This document shows positions 44,693 through 53,632 of a DNA stretch of 64,000 bases, in pieces (within the stretch, counting starts at the first letter, position 1; every line of letters starts with the position of its first letter). Made by a program: the position numbers and the translations under genes. Where the stretch lies: contig NZ_CAUIYF010000002.1 of NCBI RefSeq assembly GCF_962719845.1, positions 62,001 through 126,000 on the forward strand. Direction: 5' to 3'. Under the pieces are notes generated by a model. It saw only the letters and a program-made list of their open reading frames with translations. It was not told where the DNA came from and ran no database searches. The DNA comes from Neisseria uirgultaei (GTDB lineage Bacteria; Pseudomonadota; Gammaproteobacteria; Burkholderiales; Neisseriaceae).

Positions 44693-45283
44693 TTACCCGA
44701 CGCGGTAAAACGCAAGGCTGCCCAAAAGGTTGGGGAAATGTTTGACCTGTTTGTTACCCGTCATCACGGCGCGCTCGAGGACGCGTATGTTGTTTTTGGC
44801 GCACAACAAATCAAAGTCTTTGAGCGTACACCAATGGATGTTCGGCGTGTCGTACCAATGGTAGGGCATACGTTCGGAAACCGGCATATGTCCGCCGAGT
44901 GCGATTTGGACGCGGTTGCGCCAGTAGCCGAAATTCGGGAAGCTAACAATCGCCTGTTTAGCCACACGCATGAGGCAGCGCAGGATTTTTTCGGTATTCT
45001 GCATCGCTTGGATGGTTTGGCTCAACACAATCACATCAAAACTTTGATCGTTGAATGCGGTTAAACCTTCTTCCAAATCGGCTTGGATAACATTCACGCC
45101 GCGCGACATCGCGGCAATCACGCTGTCGGTGTCGATTTCGATGCCGTAGCCGCTGCATTTTTTGTGTTCGACCAATGCGGCAAGCAGTTCGCCGTCGCCG
45201 CAGCCCAAGTCCAAGACGCGGCTGCCTTCGGGTATCCGGTCGTAAATCAGTTGCAAATCATCGCGCAGGTTCATTGCTGACAT
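44693..45283 (-). CDS. metW: Methionine biosynthesis protein MetW
   Basis: Methyltransferase-like protein with AdoMet motif VLDLGCGDGELL (residues 20-31). In many proteobacteria MetW is required with MetX for homoserine O-acylation or methionine synthesis. 196 residues. Its start overlaps the 3' end of metX by 13 bp; an ATG at 45274 is an alternative start. Confidence 0.93.
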   Translation of the reverse strand: MSAMNLRDDLQLIYDRIPEGSRVLDLGCGDGELLAALVEHKKCSGYGIEIDTDSVIAAMSRGVNVIQADLEEGLTAFNDQSFDVIVLSQTIQAMQNTEKILRCLMRVAKQAIVSFPNFGYWRNRVQIALGGHMPVSERMPYHWYDTPNIHWCTLKDFDLLCAKNNIRVLERAVMTGNKQVKHFPNLLGSLAFYRVG

Positions 45284-46410
45284 TCCTTATAAACGTTGTT
45301 CATATAGGCGGCGACCGCACGCATATAGGCTTCGTCTTCCATTAAAAAGGCATCGTGCCCGTGTGCGGATTTGACTTCGATATACTGCACGGATTTTTGG
45401 GCGGCAATCAGGGCCTTGACCAGTTCGTGCGAACGTTCGGGCGCGAAACGCCAGTCGGTGCTGAAGCTGGCGACAAAGAATTTTGCCTGCACGTCCTGCA
45501 CGGCGCGAGTCAGGCTGTTGCCGAAATCCGCCGCCGGATCGAAATAGTCCAAAGCCTTGGTCATCAGCAAATAGGTGTTGGCATCAAACCGCCCGACGAA
45601 TTTGTCGCCCTGATAGCGCAGATAGGATTCTACTTCAAATTCAACGCCATAGCCGTATTGATAGCCGTTGGAACGCAAATCGCGTCCGAATTTTTTGCCC
45701 AAACCGTCTTCGGCAAGATAGGTAATGTGTCCCATCATACGGGCAATCCGCAAACCGCGCGCGGGAACGGTGTTGCGGCTGCGGTAATGTCCTTCGTTGA
45801 AATCGGGATCGGTCAAAATCGCCTGACGTGCTACATCATTAAACGCGATATTTTGCGTGGACAATTTCGGCGCAGAGGCAATCACCAAGGCATGGCGCAC
45901 GCGTTCGGGATAGGAAATCGCCCACTGCAAAGCCTGCATACCGCCCAAACTTCCGCCGACAACCGCCGCCCATTGCCCGATGCCGAGATAATCGGCAAGC
46001 GCGGCTTGGGATTTTACCCAGTCCTTCACCGTAACCATCGGAAAATCCGCGCCGTATTCCCTGCCCGTTTCAGGATTGATCGACAAAGGCCCGCTGCTGC
46101 CGTCGCAGCCGCCCAGATTGTTCAAACCGACCACGAAAAAACGTTCCGTATCAATCGGTTTGCCGGGTCCGACCATATTGTCCCACCAGCCCGCATGTTT
46201 ATCCTCTGCGGAATGCCTGCCCGCAACATGATGGTTGCCCGACAGCGCATGGCAGACTAAAACCGCATTGTTTTTTTCGGCATTCAGCTTGCCGTAGGTT
46301 TCAATCATCAGATCGAAACGCGGCAAAGTTTTACCGTTTTCCAAAACCAGCGGCATCTCAAACGGAATTTTTCGGGGCGTAACAATGCCCACCGAGGCAT
46401 TTTGACTCAT
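45271..46410 (-). CDS. metX: Homoserine O-acyltransferase
   Basis: First step of methionine synthesis from homoserine. Alpha/beta hydrolase of 379 residues: nucleophile Ser in GGSLGGMQAL and catalytic His in SAHGHDAF are visible. The start MSQNASVGIV at 46410 was chosen; the longer frame upstream has no support and begins at a DUS ATG. Annotated as acetyltransferase by family, but when paired with MetW some MetX proteins use succinyl-CoA, so acyl specificity is open. Confidence 0.93.
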   Translation of the reverse strand: MSQNASVGIVTPRKIPFEMPLVLENGKTLPRFDLMIETYGKLNAEKNNAVLVCHALSGNHHVAGRHSAEDKHAGWWDNMVGPGKPIDTERFFVVGLNNLGGCDGSSGPLSINPETGREYGADFPMVTVKDWVKSQAALADYLGIGQWAAVVGGSLGGMQALQWAISYPERVRHALVIASAPKLSTQNIAFNDVARQAILTDPDFNEGHYRSRNTVPARGLRIARMMGHITYLAEDGLGKKFGRDLRSNGYQYGYGVEFEVESYLRYQGDKFVGRFDANTYLLMTKALDYFDPAADFGNSLTRAVQDVQAKFFVASFSTDWRFAPERSHELVKALIAAQKSVQYIEVKSAHGHDAFLMEDEAYMRAVAAYMNNVYKECQQ

Positions 46411-46566
46411 ATCCTGTTCCAACAAATGCGGCAAAAGCGTTATTATATCGCAAACGGTATGACTTTTTGACACGGCTGGGCAGGCAGCCCGACGCGCTGA
46501 AACATCCGTCCCCATGCCGCCGCAACCGATCCATACTTTTTCAGACGACCTCCACCGCTTCCCTAT

Positions 46567-46767
46567 ATGATAGGCAGACTTTTCCGTATTTTTTTCTTTT
46601 TCGCACTTGCCGCGCTGATTATCAACCGCCTCTTCAGCCGCAAGCAAAAACGTGCCCTGCGCGATGTCGCCAAAATCAGCGCATGGGTACTGCTTGGCGC
46701 AGCCGCCGCGACGCTGTTTTGGTATTTGGTCATGCTGTATTTCAAACACATTCCGGATTCGTATTGA
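46567..46767 (+). CDS. Small membrane protein, function unknown
   Basis: 66 residues with two hydrophobic segments (RLFRIFFFFALAALIINRLF and a second around 40-60) and a basic loop RKQKRALRDVAK between them. No strong ribosome binding site is seen. It is divergent from metX and followed by an inverted DUS. Might be a real small membrane protein; function unknown. Confidence 0.6.
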   Translation: MIGRLFRIFFFFALAALIINRLFSRKQKRALRDVAKISAWVLLGAAAATLFWYLVMLYFKHIPDSY

Positions 46768-46775
46768 CGGAAAAA

Positions 46776-46812
46776 ATGCCGTCTGAAACGCATTTTCTGT
46801 TTCAGACGGCAT
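46776..46812. terminator. Inverted DUS terminator
   Basis: ATGCCGTCTGAAAC and its complement with a 9-base loop, downstream of the small membrane gene. Confidence 0.75.
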
Positions 46813-46846
46813 ATTTGATGAAAAGGGCTTGCGGTAGGAGGTGCTT

Positions 46847-47002
46847 TATAGTGGATTAAATTTAAACCAGTACGGCGTTGCCTCGCCTTAGCTCAAAGAG
46901 AACGATTCTCTAAGGTGCTGAAGCACCAAGTGAATCGGTTCCGTACTATTTGTACTGTCTGCGGCTTCGTCGCCTTGTCCTGATTTTTGTTAATCCACTA
47001 TA
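46847..47002. repeat. Correia element downstream of rpmJ2
   Basis: 156 bp, left end TATAGTGGATTAAATTTAAA (slightly altered), right end TTTGTTAATCCACTATA. It ends about 27 bp beyond the rpmJ2 stop codon, so it can lie on the 3' end of that transcript. Confidence 0.94.
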
Positions 47003-47028
47003 CAACCGAAGCAGGAAGGGGCAGGGGG

Positions 47029-47154
47029 TCAGCGTTGGCGTGCTTTAAAACGCGGATTGCTTTTGCAGATGACGTAAACTTTGCCTTTACGTCTGACAAT
47101 CTGACAGTCGCGTTGGCGTTGTTTGGCGGTTTTGAGTGAAGACAGAACCTGCAT
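47029..47154 (-). CDS. rpmJ: Ribosomal protein L36, zinc-independent paralogue (YkgO type)
   Basis: 41 residues: starts [20 protein letters not shown] and ends SNPRFKARQR. It matches the YkgO (C-minus) form of L36, without the four-ligand zinc ribbon. It starts one base overlapping the stop of the L31 paralogue (TAATG), so the two are coupled. It is expected to replace the zinc-containing L36 when zinc is scarce. Confidence 0.93.
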   Translation of the reverse strand: MQVLSSLKTAKQRQRDCQIVRRKGKVYVICKSNPRFKARQR

Positions 47155-47429
47155 TATTTGTCCTTTCTAAACGATGACATGACGGATTGGAAACGTTGGT
47201 TGAATTTGCTGGCACGGCCTTCGGTATTGACGTTGCGCTGTTTGCCGGTATAGACGGGATGGGATGCGGAAGAAGTATCCAGCGAAAACAGCGGATATTC
47301 TTTGCCGTCTGTCCAAACCATCGTTTTTCCGTGTGTTTCGGCGCAAGAACGAATCAGCCAGCCTTCATTGGCACTGCTGTCGAAAAAAAGAACGGTCCGG
47401 TAATTGTCAGGATGAATATTCGGTTTCAT
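47154..47429 (-). CDS. rpmE2: Ribosomal protein L31 type B, zinc-independent (YkgM type)
   Basis: 91 residues, [21 protein letters not shown]…, with the type-B block HPVYTGKQR and no CxxC zinc motif. With the following rpmJ paralogue it forms a zinc-sparing operon. A perfect Zur-type palindrome lies 19 bp before the start codon. Confidence 0.94.
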
Positions 47430-47447
47430 ATATTGCCTTGCTTGGAG

Positions 47448-47462
47448 TGTTATAACATAACA
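47448..47462. promoter_or_regulatory. Zur operator before rpmE2-rpmJ
   Basis: The 15-mer TGTTATAACATAACA has perfect 6-bp arms (TGTTAT/ATAACA) around a 3-base centre and fits the meningococcal Zur consensus TGTTATDNHATAACA. It lies between the likely promoter and the start of the minus-strand L31 paralogue, so zinc-loaded Zur would block it. Confidence 0.88.
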
Positions 47463-47555
47463 AACTCTAGCATAATTTAGAAGGGTTGTACAAGGAAAGC
47501 GTATGGTTTTTGCTAAATATTAAAAATTTTCATCATAAACCTGAAAATTTTGAAA

Positions 47556-47584
47556 TTGACTCATATTCGGTGCAACCTTATCAT
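47556..47584 (+). promoter_or_regulatory. Likely sigma-70 promoter of metF
   Basis: TTGACT and TATCAT with a 17-bp spacer; the ATG of metF is about 44 bp downstream. Confidence 0.65.
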
Positions 47585-47627
47585 ACCGCCTAAAACATCA
47601 TATAAAAGATAACGAAGGTATGCAGAT

Positions 47628-48506
47628 ATGAATTACGCAAAAGAAATCAATGCGTTAAATAACAGCCTTTCCGATTTGAAAGGCGACATCAACGTTTCGT
47701 TTGAATTTTTTCCACCGAAAAACGAGCAAATGGAAACGATGCTGTGGGATTCCATCCACCGTCTGCAAACCCTGCATCCCAAGTTCGTATCCGTAACCTA
47801 CGGCGCAAACTCCGGCGAACGCGACCGCACGCACGGCATTGTCAAACGCATCAAACAGGAAACCGGCTTGGAAGCCGCGCCGCACCTGACCGGCATCGAC
47901 GCATCCCCCGACGAATTGCGCCAAATCGCCAAAGACTATTGGGACAGCGGCATCCGCCGCATTGTCGCCCTGCGTGGCGACGAGCCGCCCGGTTATGAGA
48001 AAAAACCGTTTTACGCCGAAGACTTGGTTAAGCTATTACGCTCCGTCGCCGACTTCGACATCTCTGTGGCGGCATATCCCGAAGTGCATCCCGAAGCCAA
48101 ATCCGCACAAGCCGATCTGATTAATCTGAAGCGCAAAATCGATGCGGGTGCAAACCACGTCATCACCCAATTTTTCTTTGACGTAGAACGCTACCTGCGC
48201 TTCCGCGACCGCTGCGTGATGTTGGGTATCGATGTGGAAATCGTCCCTGGTATTTTGCCTGTTACCAACTTCAAGCAGCTCGGCAAAATGGCGCAAGTAA
48301 CCAACGTCAAAATCCCAAGCTGGCTGTCGCAAATGTATGAAGGTTTGGACGACGACCAAGGCACACGCAACCTCGTCGCCGCCAGTATCGCCATCGATAT
48401 GGTCAAAGTCCTATCCCGCGAAGGCGTGAAAGATTTCCACTTCTACACGCTTAACCGCAGCGAGCTGACTTACGCCATCTGCCATATTTTGGGCGTGCGC
48501 CCTTAA
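47628..48506 (+). CDS. metF: 5,10-methylenetetrahydrofolate reductase
   Basis: FAD enzyme producing 5-methyl-tetrahydrofolate, the methyl donor for MetE. TIM barrel of 292 residues, with the family start SFEFFPPKN, then TYGANSGERDRTHG and HLTGIDASPDELRQ. The ATG follows CGAAGGTATGCAGAT. metE lies 135 bp downstream on the same strand, the next enzyme of the pathway. Confidence 0.96.
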   Translation: MNYAKEINALNNSLSDLKGDINVSFEFFPPKNEQMETMLWDSIHRLQTLHPKFVSVTYGANSGERDRTHGIVKRIKQETGLEAAPHLTGIDASPDELRQIAKDYWDSGIRRIVALRGDEPPGYEKKPFYAEDLVKLLRSVADFDISVAAYPEVHPEAKSAQADLINLKRKIDAGANHVITQFFFDVERYLRFRDRCVMLGIDVEIVPGILPVTNFKQLGKMAQVTNVKIPSWLSQMYEGLDDDQGTRNLVAASIAIDMVKVLSREGVKDFHFYTLNRSELTYAICHILGVRP

Positions 48507-48519
48507 AGCTGAAAACGGC

Positions 48520-48612
48520 TTCAGACGGCATCCGAGGCCGTCTGAAAAGCAAAACGCCGCCCCATCCTAGCCATTCTGATTTACAATACCGGCCGATTCG
48601 GATCGAACCGGT
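48520..48612 (+). promoter_or_regulatory. Inverted DUS and ACCGG/CCGGT palindrome before metE
   Basis: TTCAGACGGC at 48520 pairs with GCCGTCTGAA ending at 48546, a likely terminator after metF. Then an imperfect inverted repeat ACCGG…CCGGT lies at 48588-48612, just after a -10-like TTACAAT. The latter may be an operator or leader hairpin of metE. Confidence 0.5.
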
Positions 48613-48641
48613 CCTTACAAAATCCAACTGGAGAGTTCAAC

Positions 48642-50918
48642 ATGACAACATTACATTTCTCAGGCTTCCCGCGTGTCGGCGCCTTCCGCGAATTGAAATT
48701 CGCACAAGAAAAATACTGGCGCAAAGAAATCAGCGAGCAAGAATTGCTGGCTGTTGCTAAAGACTTGCGCGAGAAAAACTGGAAACACCAAGCTGCCGCT
48801 AACGCCGATTACGTTGCCGCAGGCGATTTCACTTTCTACGACCATATCCTCGACCTGCAAGTCGCTACCGGTGCCATCCCTGCTCGCTTCGGCTTCGACA
48901 GCCAAAACCTGTCTTTGGAACAATTCTTCCAACTGGCGCGCGGCAACAAAGACCAATTCGCTATCGAAATGACCAAATGGTTCGACACCAACTACCACTA
49001 CTTGGTGCCTGAATTCCACGCCGATACCGAATTCAAAGCGAACGCTAAACACTACGTTCAACAACTGCAAGAAGCCCAAGCTTTGGGCCTGAAAGCCAAA
49101 CCGACTGTTGTTGGTCCGCTGACCTTCCTATGGGTGGGTAAAGAAAAAGGCGCAGTCGAATTCGACCGTCTGAGCCTGTTGCCTAAACTGTTGCCTGTTT
49201 ACGTTGAAATCCTGACTGCTTTGGTTGAAGCCGGTGCCGAGTGGATTCAAATCGACGAGCCTGCTTTGGCTGTCGATCTGCCTAAAGAATGGGTGGAAGC
49301 CTACAAAGACGTTTACGCTACTTTGAGCAAAGTAAACGCCAAAATCCTGTTGAGCACTTACTTCGGTTCTGTTGCCGAACACGCCGCATTGCTGAAAGCC
49401 CTGCCTGTTGACGGTCTGCATATCGACTTGGTACGCGCGCCCGAGCAACTGGACGCGTTCGTCGACTACGACAAAGTTCTGTCTGCCGGCGTGATTGACG
49501 GCCGCAACATCTGGCGCGCCAACCTGAACAAAGTTTTGGAAACTGTCGAGCCTCTGAAAGCCAAACTGGGCGAGCGTTTGTGGATTTCCAGCTCTTGCTC
49601 GCTGTTGCACACTCCGTTTGACTTGTCAGTTGAAGAAAAACTGAAAGCCAACAAACCCGACCTGTACTCTTGGTTGGCATTCACCCTGCAAAAAACCCAA
49701 GAATTGCGCGTTCTGAAAGCCGCATTGAACGAAGGCCGTGATTCTGTTGCCGAAGAACTGGCCGCCAGCCAAGCTGCCGCCGACTCCCGTGCCAACAGCA
49801 GCGAAATCCACCGTGCAGACGTTGCCAAACGCCTTGCCGACCTGCCTGCCAACGCAGACCAACGCAAATCACCGTTTGCCGACCGTATCAAAGCGCAACA
49901 AGCATGGTTGAACCTGCCTCTGCTGCCGACGACCAACATCGGTTCTTTCCCGCAAACTACCGAAATCCGCCAAGCACGCGCAGCCTTCAAAAAAGGCGAA
50001 CTGTCTGCCGCCGATTACGAAGCCGCGATGAAAAAAGAAATCGCCTTGGTGGTTGAAGAGCAAGAAAAACTGGACTTGGACGTACTGGTACACGGCGAAG
50101 CAGAGCGTAACGACATGGTCGAATACTTCGGCGAATTGTTGAGCGGTTTTGCATTCACCCAATACGGCTGGGTACAAAGCTACGGTTCTCGCTGCGTTAA
50201 ACCACCTATCATCTTCGGTGACGTAAGCCGTCCTGAAGCCATGACTGTTGCCTGGTCTACTTACGCACAAAGCCTGACCAAACGCCCGATGAAAGGTATG
50301 TTGACCGGCCCTGTAACCATTCTGCAATGGTCTTTCGTCCGCAACGATATTCCTCGCTCTACCGTGTGTAAACAAATCGCACTGGCTCTGAACGACGAAG
50401 TATTGGATCTGGAAAAAGCAGGCATCAAAGTCATCCAAATCGACGAACCTGCCATCCGCGAAGGTCTGCCTTTGAAACGCGCCGATTGGGATGCCTACCT
50501 GAACTGGGCTGGCGAATCCTTCCGCCTGTCCTCTACTGGTTGCGAAGACAGCACTCAAATCCACACCCATATGTGCTACTCTGAGTTCAACGACATCCTG
50601 CCCGCCATCGCCGCTATGGACGCCGACGTTATCACCATCGAAACTTCACGTTCCGACATGGAACTCTTGACCGCGTTCGGCGAATTCAAATACCCGAACG
50701 ACATCGGCCCGGGCGTTTACGACATCCACAGCCCGCGCGTACCGACTGAAGCTGAAGTGGAACATCTGTTGCGCAAAGCCATCGAGGTTGTACCGGTTGA
50801 GTGTCTGTGGGTGAATCCTGACTGCGGCCTGAAAACCCGTGGCTGGAAAGAAACTCTGGAACAACTCCAAGTGATGATGAACGTAACCCACAAACTGCGT
50901 GCCGAACTGGCTAAATAA
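48642..50918 (+). CDS. metE: Cobalamin-independent methionine synthase
   Basis: Transfers methyl from 5-methyl-THF to homocysteine. 758 residues, two related barrels. The zinc ligands of the C-terminal half are visible: HTHMCYSEF (His, Cys) and NPDCGLKTRGW (Cys), with the Glu in a separate loop. Start at GGAGAGTTCAAC-ATG. The coding sequence has high C-ending codon use, as for a highly expressed protein. Confidence 0.97.
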   Translation: MTTLHFSGFPRVGAFRELKFAQEKYWRKEISEQELLAVAKDLREKNWKHQAAANADYVAAGDFTFYDHILDLQVATGAIPARFGFDSQNLSLEQFFQLARGNKDQFAIEMTKWFDTNYHYLVPEFHADTEFKANAKHYVQQLQEAQALGLKAKPTVVGPLTFLWVGKEKGAVEFDRLSLLPKLLPVYVEILTALVEAGAEWIQIDEPALAVDLPKEWVEAYKDVYATLSKVNAKILLSTYFGSVAEHAALLKALPVDGLHIDLVRAPEQLDAFVDYDKVLSAGVIDGRNIWRANLNKVLETVEPLKAKLGERLWISSSCSLLHTPFDLSVEEKLKANKPDLYSWLAFTLQKTQELRVLKAALNEGRDSVAEELAASQAAADSRANSSEIHRADVAKRLADLPANADQRKSPFADRIKAQQAWLNLPLLPTTNIGSFPQTTEIRQARAAFKKGELSAADYEAAMKKEIALVVEEQEKLDLDVLVHGEAERNDMVEYFGELLSGFAFTQYGWVQSYGSRCVKPPIIFGDVSRPEAMTVAWSTYAQSLTKRPMKGMLTGPVTILQWSFVRNDIPRSTVCKQIALALNDEVLDLEKAGIKVIQIDEPAIREGLPLKRADWDAYLNWAGESFRLSSTGCEDSTQIHTHMCYSEFNDILPAIAAMDADVITIETSRSDMELLTAFGEFKYPNDIGPGVYDIHSPRVPTEAEVEHLLRKAIEVVPVECLWVNPDCGLKTRGWKETLEQLQVMMNVTHKLRAELAK

Positions 50919-50937
50919 GCAGGGATAACGTGATCAG

Positions 50938-50967
50938 ATGCCGTCTGAATACTTTTCAGACGGCATT
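50938..50967. terminator. Inverted DUS terminator after metE
   Basis: ATGCCGTCTGAA and its complement with a short loop, followed by TTTCTGTTTT. Confidence 0.8.
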
Positions 50968-51194
50968 TCTGTTTTCAAATGAGCGTAGGGGAGTTTCTAA
51001 GAATTTTTCTCAAATAAGACTTGTTTTTTTTAGGCATGGCTTTATATACTGTAAAAAGTTGGTCGAGGTTGGTGATTAATAGTTTTGAATAATTAATATT
51101 ATTTGAACTATAAATTATACAAATCGACTTATTCGGGGTAGAATGCCCAGCGATTCACAATCATTTCTTAAACCTATCTATTAAGGAGCTCAAA
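50968..51194 (+). promoter_or_regulatory. Promoter region of the peroxiredoxin gene
   Basis: AT-rich 227 bp with no gene. A -10-like TAGAAT lies at 51139-51144 with a poor -35, as at activator-dependent promoters. In gonococcus prx belongs to the OxyR regulon; an OxyR site here is inferred from that, not read from the sequence. Ribosome binding site TTAAGGAGCTC precedes the ATG. Confidence 0.5.
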
Positions 51195-51932
51195 ATGGCT
51201 TTGCAAGATCGTACCGGTCAAAAAGTACCTTCCGTAGTATTCCGCACCCGCGTCGGCGACACTTGGAAAGATGTGTCTACCGATGATTTGTTCAAAGGCA
51301 AAAAAGTAGTCGTATTCTCTCTGCCCGGCGCATTTACTCCGACTTGTTCTTCTTCACATCTGCCGCGTTACAACGAATTGTTCGGCGCGTTCAAAGAAAA
51401 CGGCGTTGACGCAATCTACTGCGTATCTGTAAACGATACTTTCGTAATGAACGCTTGGGCTGCCGAAGAAGAATCAGACAACATCTACATGATTCCTGAC
51501 GGCAACGGTGAATTTACCGAAGGTATGGGTATGTTGGTTGGTAAAGAAGACTTGGGCTTCGGTAAACGCTCTTGGCGTTACTCCATGCTGGTTAACGACG
51601 GCGTGGTTGAAAAAATGTTCATCGAACCTGAAGAACCGGGCGATCCGTTCAAAGTATCCGATGCAGATACTATGCTGAAATTCGTTGCTCCCGATTGGAA
51701 GGCTCAAGAGTCTGTTGCCATCTTTACCAAACCCGGCTGCCAATTCTGCGCCAAAGCCAAACAAGCTTTGCAAGACAAAGGTTTGTCTTACGAAGAAATC
51801 GTATTGGGCAAAGATGCGACCGTTACTTCTGTACGCGCCATTACCGGCAAAATGACTGCTCCTCAAGTTTTCATCGGCGGTAAATACATCGGCGGCAGCG
51901 AAGATTTGGAAGCTTACTTGGCTAAAAACTGA
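51195..51932 (+). CDS. prx: Peroxiredoxin-glutaredoxin fusion protein
   Basis: Reduces peroxides with glutathione, using its own glutaredoxin part. Residues 1-160 are a Prx5-type peroxiredoxin with the peroxidatic Cys in GAFTPTCSSSHLPRY (about 50). Residues 165-245 are a glutaredoxin with KPGCQFCAKAK (CxxC). 245 residues as in Haemophilus and Neisseria hybrids. It precedes a flavin disulfide reductase gene, but a strong hairpin at 51979 separates them. Confidence 0.95.
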   Translation: MALQDRTGQKVPSVVFRTRVGDTWKDVSTDDLFKGKKVVVFSLPGAFTPTCSSSHLPRYNELFGAFKENGVDAIYCVSVNDTFVMNAWAAEEESDNIYMIPDGNGEFTEGMGMLVGKEDLGFGKRSWRYSMLVNDGVVEKMFIEPEEPGDPFKVSDADTMLKFVAPDWKAQESVAIFTKPGCQFCAKAKQALQDKGLSYEEIVLGKDATVTSVRAITGKMTAPQVFIGGKYIGGSEDLEAYLAKN

Positions 51933-51978
51933 TAGCTGTTTGCTTAAGGCAGTTTGATTAAACTGTCTGATATACCGG

Positions 51979-52025
51979 ATAGAGTTATTCGGGCGGTTCT
52001 ACACTACCGCTCCGAATAACTCTAT
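51979..52025 (+). terminator. Hairpin after prx
   Basis: ATAGAGTTATTCGG with CGG pairs with CCG and CCGAATAACTCTAT, an unusually long stem (about 17 bp with a small bulge). It contains no DUS. No long T run follows, so it may stabilise the mRNA as well as terminate. Confidence 0.7.
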
Positions 52026-52180
52026 ATTTATAAGAGGATTTGGATATTGTTGCACTCAATCGAAATTTTGTTTTTATTTATCTGAATAATGTTTTTGATT
52101 GGGAAAATATTTAAATGCCGTCTGAAGCCGATATATTCCGTGTCGGCAGTGTTTCAGACGAAAACGGAAGGACAAAGATT

Positions 52181-53584
52181 ATGAAAAAAATTCAAGCAGA
52201 TGTCGTCGTAATCGGCGGCGGTACTGCCGGCATGGGCGCGTTTCGCAATGCCCGTTTACATTCGGACAATGTTTACCTGATTGAAAACAATGTGTTCGGC
52301 ACGACCTGCGCGCGCGTGGGCTGTATGCCTTCCAAACTCTTGATTGCCGCCGCAGAGGCGCGCCATCACGCATTGCATACCGACCCGTTCGGCGTGCATT
52401 TGGATAAAGACAGTATCGTCGTCAACGGCGAAGAAGTGATGCAGCGCGTTAAATCCGAGCGCGATCGTTTTGTCGGCTTTGTCGTTGCCGATGTGGAAGA
52501 ATGGCCTGCCGACAAACGCATCATGGGTTCGGCTAAATTTATCGACGAGCATACCGTCCAAATCGACGACCATACCCAAATCACGGCAAAAAGTTTCGTG
52601 ATTGCTACCGGCTCGCGTCCCGTTATCCTGCCGCAGTGGCAGTCTTTGGGCGACCGTTTGATTATCAACGATGACGTTTTCTCATGGGATACGCTGCCTA
52701 AGAGCGTTGCCGTGTTCGGACCGGGTGTTATCGGTTTGGAACTGGGTCAGGCATTGCACCGTTTGGGCGTGAAAGTTGAAATTTTCGGTTTGGGCGGCAT
52801 CATCGGCGGCATTTCCGACCCCGTCGTTTCAGACGAGGCGAAAGCCGTGTTCGGCGAAGAATTGAAACTGCATTTGGATGCTAAAACCGAGGTCAAACTC
52901 GATACAGACGGCAATGTAGAAGTCCATTGGGAGCAGGATGGCGAAAAAGGCGTATTTGTTGCCGAATATATGCTGGCAGCCGTAGGCCGCCGTCCGAACG
53001 TTGACAATATCGGTTTGGAAAACATCAATATCGAAAAAGATGCGCGCGGCGTACCCGTTGCCGATCCGCTAACCATGCAAACCAGTATTCCGCATATCTT
53101 CATCGCGGGCGACGCATCCAATCAACTGCCCCTGCTGCACGAAGCCGCCGATCAAGGCAAGATTGCCGGCGACAACGCGGGCCGCTATCCGAATATCGGC
53201 AGCGGTTTGCGCCGCAGCACCATCGGCGTGGTGTTCACCAGTCCGCAAATCGGCTTTGTCGGTTTGAAATACGCGCAGGTTGCCGCGCAATACCAACCCG
53301 ACGAATTTGTCATTGGCGAAGTATCGTTTAAAAACCAAGGCCGCAGCCGCGTGATGCTGGTAAATAAAGGCCATATGCGCCTGTATGCCGAAAAAGCAAC
53401 CGGCCGCTTCATCGGTGCGGAAATTGTAGGCCCTGCCGCCGAACATTTGGCACATTTGTTGGCATGGGCGCATCAAATGAAGATGACCGTTCCGCAAATG
53501 CTGGATATGCCGTTCTACCATCCTGTTATCGAGGAAGGTCTGCGTACTGCGTTGCGTGATGCTGATGCGAAATTGAAAGCCTGA
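52181..53584 (+). CDS. Class I pyridine nucleotide-disulfide oxidoreductase (dihydrolipoamide dehydrogenase-like)
   Basis: 467 residues with FAD motif VVVIGGGTAGMGA, redox-active GTTCARVGCMPSK, NAD(P) motif FGPGVIGLELGQ and the C-terminal catalytic His in FYHPVIEEGL. It is annotated as dihydrolipoamide dehydrogenase in many Neisseria genomes, but the true E3 for SucAB is the gene at 63399. Its real substrate is unknown; its place after prx suggests, without proof, a thiol-redox role. Start at ATG 52181, after GGAAGGACAAAGATT; a longer frame begins at a DUS ATG. Confidence 0.85.
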   Translation: MKKIQADVVVIGGGTAGMGAFRNARLHSDNVYLIENNVFGTTCARVGCMPSKLLIAAAEARHHALHTDPFGVHLDKDSIVVNGEEVMQRVKSERDRFVGFVVADVEEWPADKRIMGSAKFIDEHTVQIDDHTQITAKSFVIATGSRPVILPQWQSLGDRLIINDDVFSWDTLPKSVAVFGPGVIGLELGQALHRLGVKVEIFGLGGIIGGISDPVVSDEAKAVFGEELKLHLDAKTEVKLDTDGNVEVHWEQDGEKGVFVAEYMLAAVGRRPNVDNIGLENINIEKDARGVPVADPLTMQTSIPHIFIAGDASNQLPLLHEAADQGKIAGDNAGRYPNIGSGLRRSTIGVVFTSPQIGFVGLKYAQVAAQYQPDEFVIGEVSFKNQGRSRVMLVNKGHMRLYAEKATGRFIGAEIVGPAAEHLAHLLAWAHQMKMTVPQMLDMPFYHPVIEEGLRTALRDADAKLKA

Positions 53585-53599
53585 GCGATATGGCAAAAC

Positions 53600-53632
53600 A
53601 ATGCCGTCTGAAATTTTTTCAGACGGCATTTT
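53600..53632. terminator. Inverted DUS terminator after the flavoprotein gene
   Basis: AATGCCGTCTGAAA and its complement with a short T loop, followed by TTATTTTT. Confidence 0.87.
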
